A stretch of 64,000 nucleotides of DNA from Candidatus Hinthialibacteria bacterium OLB16 (lineage in GTDB: Bacteria > Hinthialibacterota > Hinthialibacteria > OLB16), in NCBI GenBank assembly GCA_001567115.1, contig LMZT01000048.1, positions 1 through 64,000 on the forward strand, in the 5' to 3' direction. Below the pieces are notes generated by a model that was not told where the DNA came from, made no database searches, and saw nothing but the letters and a program-made list of their open reading frames with translations. The position numbers were made by a program, and so were the translations under genes. Shown piece by piece: positions 37,870-47,295 of this stretch; position 1 is the first letter of the stretch; each line of letters begins with the position of its first letter.

Positions 37870-38469
37870 TTAATCCCAGAATAACCGGTATTTGTCCTGT
37901 GGAATCTGTCCCGGGCCGACTCTTTCGATGTTCCCACGGCTTCTTGAACCATTGGTGGGATTGTATCTCGGATATCTGTTTGAGTTCGAGCCAGTGTTGT
38001 CAAACCAGCCACTGTCCGGACCAAGCCCGGTCAGCACCCACTTGATGCCCAGACGCTTCATCCCCGGATGGGTGTCGAAGGTCGGAGGGCCGTGGTAGAT
38101 ATACAGACGTTTTATCGGAGACCCGTAATAACCGAGAACTGTCTGGTACCCCTGGTCGGTGGACACAAGGGGGCCGAAAGGATCATTTGGAAGCTGTTTG
38201 ATATAAGGAGTCGGGGTGGTCAGGCGCTTGATTTCAAAAGGTCCGAAAAATTTCTTCCAGTCCAGATAATAGGACATGATCGCATCGTCCATGGCTTTCA
38301 TGTCGCCCTCGCATTTGGTTACTTTGGCACGCGCCTGGGCATCCAGAAAATTGGGCAAAGCGATCGAGATAAGGATGAGGATGATGGCGATGACAATCAA
38401 CAACTCAATCAGGGTAAAACCGATACTGTTTGAATAAACCAATCTCCGATAAACTTTCTCCGAATACAT
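37870..38469 (-). CDS. Type IV pilin-like protein, GspG candidate 1
   Basis: A 199-residue prepilin-like protein with the motif GFTLIELLIVIAIILILISI and the following ALPNFLDAQARAKV. After processing it would insert into a pilus or pseudopilus. The globular part is short and polar, ending in YNPTNGSRSRGNIERVGPG. The same ending is found in the protein at 43781-44545. The Glu5 is present. No linked pilin machinery is nearby except the PilT-like gene 8 kb away and the operon lacking a GspG. It lies 22 bases before the GT4 gene and 37 after the amidohydrolase on the same strand. Confidence 0.8.
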   Translation of the reverse strand: MYSEKVYRRLVYSNSIGFTLIELLIVIAIILILISIALPNFLDAQARAKVTKCEGDMKAMDDAIMSYYLDWKKFFGPFEIKRLTTPTPYIKQLPNDPFGPLVSTDQGYQTVLGYYGSPIKRLYIYHGPPTFDTHPGMKRLGIKWVLTGLGPDSGWFDNTGSNSNRYPRYNPTNGSRSRGNIERVGPGQIPQDKYRLFWD

Positions 38470-38505
38470 GTGACACCTCCAAAGAAGTTGGACAGTGAAT
38501 GCAGA

Positions 38506-39839
38506 TTATAAGCACTCACCGGTCCAGCTGGCTATTCCTTTTCTCTTCTGGCCGAGACGAAAATACTCCCGCTGATTGCCACACATCCACGCCTGTGCGA
38601 CCTGGATCGCCTGTTTCTCTGTCAGGTACCCTTCACGAACCTCCTCATTGAGGGTTCGATTCAGCCAGATGCGTGCCTGGATCGAATAAGCATAAGCACA
38701 GGTCGGGTGGCGCGTATCACCGCCAAAGGCGAACAGTCGGTTTACCGGGGCTGCATGAAGCATCCTTCGGAGGAAATCTTTGGTGCTGTATGGATCGATT
38801 TCCCAGGCCCAGCACAAATCCACAGTCACATTCGGAAAATGCTTGGCCAGCGAAACCATTTCATCGTTGTATGGATATCCAATGTGCATCAGAACAAATC
38901 GGGCCTTCGGGTATTTAACCAGCAGGTCACACAGATTTGATGGCTTGATGCGGTTGTTGCGCATGGAGGAAGTTCCGGCGTAATAACCGGTATGTATTTT
39001 GAACGGAAGATCCTGTTTTGTGGCGATCTCGACCCCTCTCGCCAGGCACCAGTCCCCAAGGCACAAGCGGTCTTCAACCGAGAGCGACTCTGCGGGATGG
39101 GTGAGCGCTTTGTTGAGTGCGATTTCAACATCCGCCCGGTCTCTCTCACTCCAGGACAGGGTCCGGTTATAAGCATGCTGGGTTTTTACCGCGATTGCAC
39201 AGCGGGAATATTTCTCGAAAATCGCTTCCATGGCGTTATCGAGGCTGGATAGGCTGGAAACCTCAATGCCAACTTCGGCATGGATCTTTTCGGCTTGAAT
39301 TTCTCCTTGGCAGAAATTCCACCAGGAAAGATCATAAAAAAGAAGTCCGGGCCTGATGAATCGGGCAGGCAGGCCCACACAAAATCATCGGTCTGGGCAT
39401 GGTCGAGGCCCGCCACATCCCGCAGCAGGCGCAGCCTTTCTCCCGGCTGCATCAGGCCATCGAGAATTGGCTGAGCATTTTTCAAGGCATCCGCGGTTAA
39501 TTCCTCGATCCCATAAACCACCCGGGCCAGAAGATAGACCATCTCCCCATATCCGGTGAACCGTGACTTCTCAAGGGCAGGCAGGATGCCTGTCAGGCGC
39601 CCTTCAATATCCGGATCCTCCGCATTCAGGGCGCGTTCGATCGCCTGCCTGTCAGCGCCGGCAACCCTTAAATCCGCCTCGACATAATTATTCAGCAGGT
39701 CCCTCAGGACATCGCACTTCGACTCGATCCATGCCTTTTCATAAAATAGATGTTCGTGGGTATCAGCCAGTGGCGTTTCGAAAACAGCCCTCTCGAGGTC
39801 GCTGGCATAACTCCTGGGAGGTTTTTCAAATCGATTCAC
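38506..39839 (-). CDS. Amidohydrolase_2-type metal-dependent hydrolase (frameshifted)
   Basis: A TIM-barrel hydrolase of about 445 residues. The metal-ligand motif THEHL occurs in the first part (TPLADTHEHLFYEKAWIESK). The second part has KIHTGYYAGTSSMRNN, ARFVLMHIGYPYNDEMVSLA, VTVDLCWAWEIDPY and FGGDTRHPTCAYAYS, the family's remaining His/Asp positions. The frame changes near 39345 at a run of six T on the coding strand; seven T gives FFFYDLSWWNF. The family includes decarboxylases, uronate isomerase-like and lactone hydrolases; the substrate is unknown. It overlaps the recO stop by 14 bases. Confidence 0.8.
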
Positions 39840-40665
39840 GATGATTCTTCTCCTCCCGTTCCATGACTTCCTTCCAGAATGCCAGGCTTTTCAGGCGGAC
39901 ATCCAGATGAAATTCGATGCAGGTCGACAGGATCTCCATCAGCAGCCTTCGATCCTCGGCTGGTATATGAGTCTCATTCAATTGCTCGAAGACTGCAAGT
40001 CGAATTTTTCTGAACCATCCACGAACATGTGGAGGGACCTTGAAAATCCTCCCTCTTCCAAGGTTCCAGCCTTCACTGTCCTCCCTGAGGTTGTGGGAGG
40101 CTGGGTAGACCAGGCCTGAGGCCACATCCAGAATGACCGGGAGATCCGGTGGGATTTCACCTCCTTCCCGGTCCTGATCGATTCGGATGCCGAAGCCGGC
40201 ATGTTCCAGGTACTTTACCCAGAATGCCAGCAAAATTTCATTCGGGGGAATCCCCTGCTCAATGCAATCGAATGCTTTATCGAGCATGCGGAACACAAAA
40301 GGGTGGCTTTCTTCCATCTCGGTGGTTTTGAGGACCAGCTCCGAAAGGACTGAGGCAGCCGCCCAGCTGAGGATCGGGGTCCCCTGGTTCAGGCGGCTCC
40401 GCCGTTGAATAGGGTCAAATTCCCGCAGCTGATACAGATCTGAAGACCTCCTGGGGAGTGACAAAAGGAGGTCCAGTGTGGAAAACAGTGGGATTTGTGA
40501 GGCAACAGTCTTTTTCGTGGAACTGGACACCCGAAAACCAGCGCGAACCTGTCCGCGGCTGTCGGTGAAAAACGCTACAACACGTGAACGCCCTTTTCCC
40601 TCATAAGCGGCCAGAGGGATTCCCAGGCAGCGGATCGTTTCAGTTGAAGCCGAGTTGGGTTTCAC
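39826..40665 (-). CDS. recO: DNA repair protein RecO
   Basis: A 279-residue RecO, which loads RecA with RecF/RecR during recombinational repair. The N-terminal OB-like part includes GIPLAAYEGKGRSRVVAFFT, the middle has the helical bundle (AAASVLSELVLKTTEMEESH, HPFVFRMLDKAFDCIEQGIP) and the C-terminal motif is LDVRLKSLAFWKEVM with the Lys-Ser expected in RecO. No cysteine cluster for a zinc site is present, as in enterobacterial RecO. It follows pntB by 29 bases and overlaps the amidohydrolase start. The assignment rests on the overall pattern and the kS motif. Confidence 0.7.
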   Translation of the reverse strand: MKPNSASTETIRCLGIPLAAYEGKGRSRVVAFFTDSRGQVRAGFRVSSSTKKTVASQIPLFSTLDLLLSLPRRSSDLYQLREFDPIQRRSRLNQGTPILSWAAASVLSELVLKTTEMEESHPFVFRMLDKAFDCIEQGIPPNEILLAFWVKYLEHAGFGIRIDQDREGGEIPPDLPVILDVASGLVYPASHNLREDSEGWNLGRGRIFKVPPHVRGWFRKIRLAVFEQLNETHIPAEDRRLLMEILSTCIEFHLDVRLKSLAFWKEVMEREEKNHRESI

Positions 40666-40694
40666 AGAGGCACCAGGACTCCTGCCCTGAGACC

Positions 40695-42086
40695 TTATCC
40701 CTCCTTGATGGCCGCGACCAGATCCAGGATCGCTTTCTTGCCATCAGCGAAATACATCAGGGTGTTGTCCCCTGCAAAGAGAGGATTCGGGATACCCGCG
40801 AATCCCGGAGAAAGGCTGCGTTTGACAACCACCACAGTTCTGGCTTTATCCACATCCAGAATCGGCATCCCCGCAATCGGCGAGCTCGGGTTGGTGCGCG
40901 CCTCTGGATTGACCACATCATTGGCGCCGATCACCATGGCGACATCGGTCTGGGGAAAGGTGGGATTGATCTCATCCAGTTCCTTGACTTTTTCATAGGG
41001 AATGTTCGCTTCCGCCAGCAGGATGTTCATGTGGCCGGGCATTCTGCCTGCCACCGGGTGGATGCCGAACTCGACCTCCACTCCACGGGATTCCAGGAGG
41101 TTGGCCAGATCACGGACTGCGTGCTGGGCCTGTGAGACCGCCAGCCCATATCCAGGAACAATAACCACACGGCGGGCCGAATCGAACAGCATGGCGATTT
41201 CTTCTGGAGAGGTCGATTTGATCTTGCCCGCATAGATTGAATCTCCTGCAGGCCCGCTTTCCGCGGATCCAAGGCCGCCAAAGAGAACATTGATCAGTGA
41301 ACGGTTCATGGCCTTGCACATGATCTGGCACAGGATAATCCCTGAAGCGCCCACCAGGGCGCCCGCAATCACCAGCCCATTGTTATTGAGCACAAACCCG
41401 GTTGAGGCGGCGGCGATTCCTGAATACGAATTGAGCAGGCAGATCACCACCGGCATGTCCGCTCCCCCGATGGCGATGACCAGGAGAACTCCCAGTGCAG
41501 CCGATACGATGCACAACAGCCAGTACAGTGAAGTGAAGGCTGGATATTGGATGACCAGCCAGCCCAGCCCAAGGGTCAGCAGGCCGAGAATAACGCTGGC
41601 GAGATGCCGCCCATTGAACACAACGGATTTCTCATTGATCAATCCTTCGAGTTTCCCATACGCTACCAGGCTGCCCCAGAAAGTCACCGACCCGACCAGG
41701 CCCGAAAAGGCTGTCGCAAACACCTGGCTGACCACGGTTGGCTCGGCATTCAGCTTCCATTTGGTCAGCTCTGCACCCGCCACCAGCAGGGATGCCCCTC
41801 CGCCGAAGCCATTGAGCAGTGCGACCATCTGCGGCATGGCAGTCATGCGCACCTTCAAAGCCAGAACCAGTCCGATGACTGAGCCGACAACCATTCCAGC
41901 GATGATCACCTCATAGCGCAGGACTTCTTTCTCCATCAGGGTCGCGACAATGGCGATCAGCATCCCCAGTGCGCCTATCAGATTGCCCCGGACTGCTGTG
42001 CGTGGGTGCGCAAGACGGATCAGGCAGATAATAAACAGGACCGATGCCACCACATATTCGAGATTGATGAAGGACTGGCTGTGCAT
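40695..42086 (-). CDS. pntB: NAD(P) transhydrogenase beta subunit PntB
   Basis: A 463-residue inner-membrane subunit that, with the alpha subunits, couples proton entry to NADPH formation. The N-terminal part has eight or nine membrane helices and the C-terminal NADP(H)-binding domain III (RVVIVPGYGLAVSQAQHAVR, VEFGIHPVAGRMPGHMNILL, ANDVVNPEARTNPSSPIAGM), fully conserved. It is the last pnt gene, three bases after the middle subunit. Length matches the family. Confidence 0.95.
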   Translation of the reverse strand: MHSQSFINLEYVVASVLFIICLIRLAHPRTAVRGNLIGALGMLIAIVATLMEKEVLRYEVIIAGMVVGSVIGLVLALKVRMTAMPQMVALLNGFGGGASLLVAGAELTKWKLNAEPTVVSQVFATAFSGLVGSVTFWGSLVAYGKLEGLINEKSVVFNGRHLASVILGLLTLGLGWLVIQYPAFTSLYWLLCIVSAALGVLLVIAIGGADMPVVICLLNSYSGIAAASTGFVLNNNGLVIAGALVGASGIILCQIMCKAMNRSLINVLFGGLGSAESGPAGDSIYAGKIKSTSPEEIAMLFDSARRVVIVPGYGLAVSQAQHAVRDLANLLESRGVEVEFGIHPVAGRMPGHMNILLAEANIPYEKVKELDEINPTFPQTDVAMVIGANDVVNPEARTNPSSPIAGMPILDVDKARTVVVVKRSLSPGFAGIPNPLFAGDNTLMYFADGKKAILDLVAAIKEG

Positions 42087-42089
42087 CGG

Positions 42090-42371
42090 TTACTCCTTTT
42101 TCCGGAACATCTGCAGCATCCGATTGGTGACCACAAACCCACCCACCACATTGATCATGGCGAACACAATCGCGATAAATCCAAAAACCTGTATCAACCA
42201 GTGGTCGGTTCCCGCAGCCAGGATCGCCCCGATGATGGTGATCCCGGATATGGCATTGGATCCGGACATCAGAGGTGTGTGCAGGGTCGGCGGAACCTTG
42301 GTGATGACCTCGAAGCCGACAAATGTCGCCAGCACAAAAATTGTCAAAAGTGAGACCAGATCTCCTTCCAT
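42090..42371 (-). CDS. pntAB: NAD(P) transhydrogenase alpha-2 subunit
   Basis: A 93-residue membrane subunit with three hydrophobic helices (LLTIFVLATFVGFEVITKVP, MSGSNAISGITIIGAILAAG, GFIAIVFAMINVVGGFVVTN). It corresponds to the C-terminal membrane part of E. coli PntA, here encoded separately, as in Rhodospirillum-type three-gene operons. The start overlaps the alpha-1 stop by one base. Confidence 0.93.
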   Translation of the reverse strand: MEGDLVSLLTIFVLATFVGFEVITKVPPTLHTPLMSGSNAISGITIIGAILAAGTDHWLIQVFGFIAIVFAMINVVGGFVVTNRMLQMFRKKE

Positions 42372-43525
42372 CAGGAGCCTCCTTGGGTTTGTTCCTGCAG
42401 GCGGGGATGAACAATCTTTCCGCCTTGCGTGATCAGTGTTTCGCGAACAATTTCATCCTCCAGGTCGATATGAACCTTTTGATCCTTCACCAGATGAAGA
42501 ATGAATGCCGAAATGTTCCGGGAATACATCTGGCTGGCATGGTAAGGAGCAAGGGAAGGCGCATTCGATGGCCCCATGATGGTGACCCCTCCGGCATGGA
42601 TTGTTTCTCCCGGCTGAGTCAGCTCACAATTCCCGCCTCTCTCGGCGGCCAGATCGACGATCACAGATCCCGGTTTCATCCCTTCCACCATGGCCCTTGT
42701 GACCAGAGTCGGGGCCTGTTTTCCAGGGATCAGCGCGGTGGTGATGACGACATCGCTTTCTGCAATAGCCTGTGTGGTCATTTCCTGCTGCTTCCGGTAG
42801 AACTCTTCTCCCAGTTGCCGCGCATACCCGCCTTTGTCTTCGGAGGCAGAGGCTTCCAGTGGAATTTCAAGAAAACGCGCTCCCAGGCTCTCCACCTGCT
42901 CTTTAACTGCCGGGCGGACATCATAAGCCTGCACCAAGGCCCCCAACCGGCGGGCTGTGGCAATGGCCTGCAATCCGGCGACGCCTGCTCCCATGACAAA
43001 GACCCGCGCAGGCGACAAAGTCCCCGCTGCGGTCATGAGCATCGGAAACATCCGGGGCAGTGCTTCAGCTGCCAGGATGACCGCCTTGTATCCTGCCACT
43101 GTCGCCTGTGAGGATAAGGCATCCATCACCTGCGCTCGTGTGATCCGAGGGATCAGCTCCATTGAAAAGGCGGACACACCGGCTGCCGCCAGCTGCTGCA
43201 TTTCTTCCCGGGAAGTCAGCGGCTCCAGGAATCCAACCAGCACCTGGCCGGTCTTGAGTCGCGGGTGATCTTCCGTGTTTCCTGGATTGGCCCCACCCGC
43301 CCTGACCGCCGCCACAATCTCCGCCTTTGAAAAAACATCCGAACGATTGGCGAGGATCTGCGCACCCTTCTGAAGATACTCCTCATTCGGGTAGCCTGCC
43401 TTGAGGCCGGCTTCGCTTTCGACCAGGACCTCGAAGCCCGCTTTGGCCAGAGATGGAACTGTGGAGGGAATCAATGCGACCCGTGTTTCCCCCGGAAAGG
43501 TTTCTTTCGGGACACCAATGATCAT
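42371..43525 (-). CDS. pntAA: NAD(P) transhydrogenase alpha-1 subunit
   Basis: A 384-residue soluble NAD(H)-binding subunit with alanine-dehydrogenase-like halves: MIIGVPKETFPGETRVALIP, the Rossmann motif VMGAGVAGLQAIATARRLGA, and YDVRPAVKEQVESLGARFLE. It ends with the linker typical of split alpha subunits. First gene of the pnt operon, preceded by a 255-base gap shared with a divergent pilin-like gene. No strong ribosome-binding site precedes the ATG. Confidence 0.95.
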   Translation of the reverse strand: MIIGVPKETFPGETRVALIPSTVPSLAKAGFEVLVESEAGLKAGYPNEEYLQKGAQILANRSDVFSKAEIVAAVRAGGANPGNTEDHPRLKTGQVLVGFLEPLTSREEMQQLAAAGVSAFSMELIPRITRAQVMDALSSQATVAGYKAVILAAEALPRMFPMLMTAAGTLSPARVFVMGAGVAGLQAIATARRLGALVQAYDVRPAVKEQVESLGARFLEIPLEASASEDKGGYARQLGEEFYRKQQEMTTQAIAESDVVITTALIPGKQAPTLVTRAMVEGMKPGSVIVDLAAERGGNCELTQPGETIHAGGVTIMGPSNAPSLAPYHASQMYSRNISAFILHLVKDQKVHIDLEDEIVRETLITQGGKIVHPRLQEQTQGGS

Positions 43526-43564
43526 GTTGGCTTTGTCCGATTCGATAGATTTCTCTGTCTCCCA

Positions 43565-43578
43565 GGAGGAATTCCTCC
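43565..43578. promoter_or_regulatory. Perfect 14-bp palindrome upstream of the pnt operon
   Basis: GGAGGAATTCCTCC is a perfect palindrome 40 bases upstream of the pntAA ATG, in the divergent gap with the pilin-like gene. It has the size and place of an operator. Its GGAGG halves could also be chance, as it lies near AGGAGG-like sequence. A weak forward promoter (TTGTTT at 43685, CATAAT at 43709) may serve the pilin gene. Confidence 0.35.
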
Positions 43579-43780
43579 GGATCAGAGCAGGATTATCCTA
43601 ACCGAGACTCCCCCTTCGGTCGATAGGATCTCATTATAATCATGGAAAATAATCATTCAGGAGCCCTGTTTATTCATTTTTACATTGTTTCCATTGACAA
43701 AAACGCGCATAATAGCCTGAATCTGGTCCGGCAGTTTTTCTGGTTCCTCATAACCACATCATGTCGAAGGAGGGATTGTT

Positions 43781-44545
43781 GTGTATTTCTCAAACAGATT
43801 TTCACAGGATTCAGTACAAAAAGTGAAATCCGGATTTACATTGATCGAGCTGCTGATCGTCATTGCCATTATCCTCATTCTGATTTCGATTGCGCTTCCG
43901 AATTTCCTCGAAGCCCAGGTTCGCGCCAAAGTCACGGCAACCCGGGGCAATCTGAAGAGTTTCGAAACCGCCATCAATTCCTTCATCCTCGATAATGGCG
44001 ATGTCTATCCGGACTACAATGACGCCGGAGAAACAGCTCTGCGTGAACTTGTCGCCAAGCTTCGCGCACGGGTCCATGGCCGAGCCGGGTGCGGCAGCCC
44101 GTTGAGAATCTGTTCATGCACCAGTCCGCCCCTGCCGGCCAATAAAGGATCGGTCATTTTTGTCGCCAGCGAGGGGGACTTTTATGCGCCGGGTGTTCAT
44201 TGCCCTTTGACATCACCGGTTTCATATATGAGCTCCGCTGCGACTGCCGATCCTTTCGGCAATGGTGTCATCACCCATGGATATGACTCATTCCCGCAGT
44301 ACCGCAATGGAAAAATGACTGGAAGGCTTTCCTATGGCGGAATATTCGGAATCGGGCCGGATAAAACGGCGGGTGACTGGCTGCGTGGCACACGCTACAC
44401 CATCGATACCGACAAGGATGGATTGAACGAGGGGCTGCCATACAACCCAACCAATGGAACCAACAGCCGTGGAGACTTCTGGCGGGTGATTCCAACGGAT
44501 CTCGATGTCGCGAAGACCCACTATGCGAACCGCCTGACCAACTGA
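43781..44545 (+). CDS. Type IV pilin-like protein, GspG candidate 2
   Basis: A 254-residue prepilin-like protein starting at a GTG with AAGGAGGG nearby. The N-terminal helix is GFTLIELLIVIAIILILISI followed by ALPNFLEAQVRAKV, almost the same as the protein at 37870-38469. The globular part ends in YNPTNGTNSRGDFWRVIPT, sharing the YNPTNG..SRG signature of the other protein. It is thus a paralogue with a longer middle and four Cys (AGCGSPLRICSC plus another). After processing it may be a major pilin or pseudopilin, or a GspG-like subunit for the operon lacking one. The DUF2961 gene follows. Confidence 0.82.
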   Translation: MYFSNRFSQDSVQKVKSGFTLIELLIVIAIILILISIALPNFLEAQVRAKVTATRGNLKSFETAINSFILDNGDVYPDYNDAGETALRELVAKLRARVHGRAGCGSPLRICSCTSPPLPANKGSVIFVASEGDFYAPGVHCPLTSPVSYMSSAATADPFGNGVITHGYDSFPQYRNGKMTGRLSYGGIFGIGPDKTAGDWLRGTRYTIDTDKDGLNEGLPYNPTNGTNSRGDFWRVIPTDLDVAKTHYANRLTN

Positions 44546-44587
44546 CCTGTTTCTCCGCCAGGTGGTTCCTCTTTGAAAGGAGCAGCG

Positions 44588-46113
44588 ATGCCGATGGGGC
44601 AGCGTTCCGGAATTGTGATTGTTATCCTGCTGCTGTCCCTCGCATTCGCCTCGCCTGCTTTTGATATTGCGGATTTGTCCCATCTGGATTCCGGGCGTGT
44701 GTATGCCCCCAATGCACTCTGGATGGAGAATCCAATCGAGCTGACCTTCGGCCACTCACGCGAGGTCACTGTGGCTGATTTGAAAGGCCCGGCAGAGATC
44801 ACCATGATCCATTTCGCCATGCCTGCCACACTGGCTCTCGGGCGTGAGGCGATTCTGCGGATCTTCTGGGATGATGAAGAATCACCCAGTGTGGAGTGCC
44901 CTCTGGTTGATTTCTTCTGCGATCCGGCGGGCCAATATGACCAGGTCAACACCTGCCTGGTGAATAAACGCCGTGGTTTCAATTGCTATTTCCCCATGCC
45001 CTTCCGCAAACATGCGGTGGTCCAGCTGGTGTATGACGGGGATCTTCCACCCGGGCCGGAGCTGATCTCGAAAATGCCTTGTTACTCCTATGTGATGGTC
45101 CGCACAAAAACGGAGATCCCTGAGGATTCGGGGTACTTTCATGCCTCCTGGCGCCAGGAATCTCTCCCCCTGGGCTTGAGGGAATACCTTGCCCTCGATG
45201 CGGTTGGCAAGGGGAAGTTCATTGGCTGGAATGTCACTGTCAGACGCCCCGGCTCGGCAGGTTATCCGGTCGACATGAATGAAAAGTTTTTCATCGATGG
45301 TGAGAAACAGGCATCGGTTGAACTCCAGGGGATCGAAGATTCCTTCGGGTTCAGCTGGGGGTTTCCTCCATCCGACAATGTCTTCCCTCTCACCGGTTAC
45401 ATGAAGTTCTTCAAGGGGGCAGCGGCTTATCGATTCTTCCTCAATGATTCGATTTCATTCAGCCGGTCCCTGCGTGTCACGATCGGCTTCGGGGAAAACG
45501 AACACCCCATGTTCCGCGAGGTGTTTGGCAAGGAAACCAACCCCTTGCAGCTTTCCAGCACAGTTTACTGGTATCAGAAGGAGCCGCATCATCCGCTCCC
45601 GCCCTTGCCCCCGGTTTCCGAGCGGAAGCCGCCCCGGATGACAATCCTCTCTGGCCTTTCGAGGAAGTGTTACCGGCCACATCGGAGCTTCAGTCACGCA
45701 GTGTCCGCTTCCTCATGCACTGCGGAAGGCCTCAGAAAGAAGTCCTGTATGCTGAACCGGGTTACAGCCTCACAGAGGTGGATGGTTATGCCTATGATGG
45801 CTGGCCCCCGCCGGTTTACCACTGCCGCGCCAATGCCAGGACCTTGAGGATTGCCCTTGCGGTGCCTGCGAATGTCTCCGGGATGCTTCGTCTGTTTATG
45901 ATCGACCCCGATCATTTTGGCGGAGGGAGGAATCAGAAGGTCCGTGTCGATGAAAAGGAATTCGAAACTCTCTCCGAGTTTTATGAGGGGAAGTGGATCG
46001 AAATCCCAATCACAGAAAAAGAATCGGCTGATGGCCGCCTCGAAATATCGGTGGAGAACCTCAAAGCCGACTCCAATGCTGTTGTTTCCCAAGTCGAGTT
46101 TATTGGGAAATAG
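44588..46113 (+). CDS. DUF2961 exported glycan-active-type protein (frameshifted)
   Basis: An exported protein of about 508 residues. The signal peptide region (RSGIVIVILLLSLAFASPAF) is followed by the DUF2961 domain: SREVTVADLKGPAEITMIHF, WDDEESPSVECPLVDFFCD, FNCYFPMPFRKHAVVQLV. DUF2961 proteins include difructose-anhydride synthase-like and glycoside-hydrolase-type double jelly rolls. A C-terminal part in another frame (FEEVLPATSELQSRSVRFLM onward) has a further jelly-roll-like domain. The break is near 45628, where a missing G would join them (KAAPDDNPLWPFEEV). The ATG at 44588 has GGAG five bases upstream. Confidence 0.78.
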
Positions 46114-46119
46114 CGCCGT

Positions 46120-47238
46120 TCAGCCGAGAATGGAAGTCGAGTCGCCTCCCGATTCACCACCCAGCAGCATGCGCCGGAGCGCTGCCGGGTTGTCGGAACT
46201 TCGCATGGCGACATGCTCTTCGATCTTATCCGCCTTGATCAGGTCCAACAGCGCCTGATTGAAACTCTGCATTCCGCCTTCACGGTTCTGGATCGCCTGA
46301 TTGAGGGTTCTGAGCTTGTTCTCCGATATCAGTTTCCTGACTGTGGAGGTTCCCACCATGATCTCGAGTGCGGGAATCAGGCCTTTCATCCCTTTTCTCG
46401 GCAGGAGGCGCTGGCTGACAACACCTTTGAGGTTCTCTGCCAGCAGCGCACGGATAATCCCTTGTTCATTTGGATTGAAAAATCCAAGGATGCGTTCCAC
46501 TGAAGTCGATGCCATGGTGGTGTGCAGAGTGCTGAACACCAGGTGTCCGGTTTCAGCCGCATTCACCGCAGTCCGGATCGTCTCCACATCGCGCATTTCT
46601 CCCACCAGGATGACATCGGGATCCTCGCGCAGCGCTGCCCGCAGCGCGCGCACAAAACTGGTGGTGTCATAACCCACTTCACGCTGGCTGACCAATGCCT
46701 TGGCATCGGTGTAAACGAACTCGATCGGGTCTTCGATTGTGACGATATGGCAGGCACGAGTCTGGTTGATGTAATTCAGCATCGTGGCCAGGGTGGTCGA
46801 TTTGCCTGAACCGGTCACACCGGTCACCAGAATCAGCCCGCGCTCCTGATGCGCCAGATCGCGAATCACCGGAGGAAGATTCAGCTTTTCGAAATCGAGA
46901 ATATCCGAGCGGTTCAAACGGAATGCGAGAGCGATGGTTCCCAGATGCCAGTAAGCATTCACACGGAACCGGCAATGCCGGGTCAATGCATAAGCGAAAT
47001 CGAGCTCCTTCTCTGTGGTGAAGGTGTGCCACTGGCTCTCATCGGTAATGGACCTGAGAAAAAACTCCGTGTCCTCAGGGGTCATGACATAATCATTGTA
47101 GTTGACCAGATCCCCGCTGGTTCTCAATTTCGGGCAGGCACCGGCGCGAATGTGCAAGTCTGTCGAGCGTGTATCCACGACCGCCTGGAGGAGTTCCTTG
47201 TAATCCACCTGGGGCTTTGCCGCTGTATGGGGGGTCAT
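46120..47238 (-). CDS. pilT: PilT-like retraction ATPase
   Basis: A 372-residue ATPase of the PilT/PilU family. It has the Walker A GVTGSGKSTTLA (about 140-151), the Asp box TIEDPIEFVY, Walker B VILVGEMRDVETI and the His box STLHTT, but no GspE zinc module. PilT disassembles type IV pili. Its solitary position beside no other pil gene and the presence of a secretion operon and pilin-like orphans suggest retraction of a pilus assembled elsewhere. Convergent with the DUF2961 gene. Confidence 0.9.
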   Translation of the reverse strand: MTPHTAAKPQVDYKELLQAVVDTRSTDLHIRAGACPKLRTSGDLVNYNDYVMTPEDTEFFLRSITDESQWHTFTTEKELDFAYALTRHCRFRVNAYWHLGTIALAFRLNRSDILDFEKLNLPPVIRDLAHQERGLILVTGVTGSGKSTTLATMLNYINQTRACHIVTIEDPIEFVYTDAKALVSQREVGYDTTSFVRALRAALREDPDVILVGEMRDVETIRTAVNAAETGHLVFSTLHTTMASTSVERILGFFNPNEQGIIRALLAENLKGVVSQRLLPRKGMKGLIPALEIMVGTSTVRKLISENKLRTLNQAIQNREGGMQSFNQALLDLIKADKIEEHVAMRSSDNPAALRRMLLGGESGGDSTSILG

Positions 47239-47295
47239 CTGTTTCCACCTCTGGAATTCATGTTGGTTTTGCCCTGCTGCCTGTCAACTGGCAGG

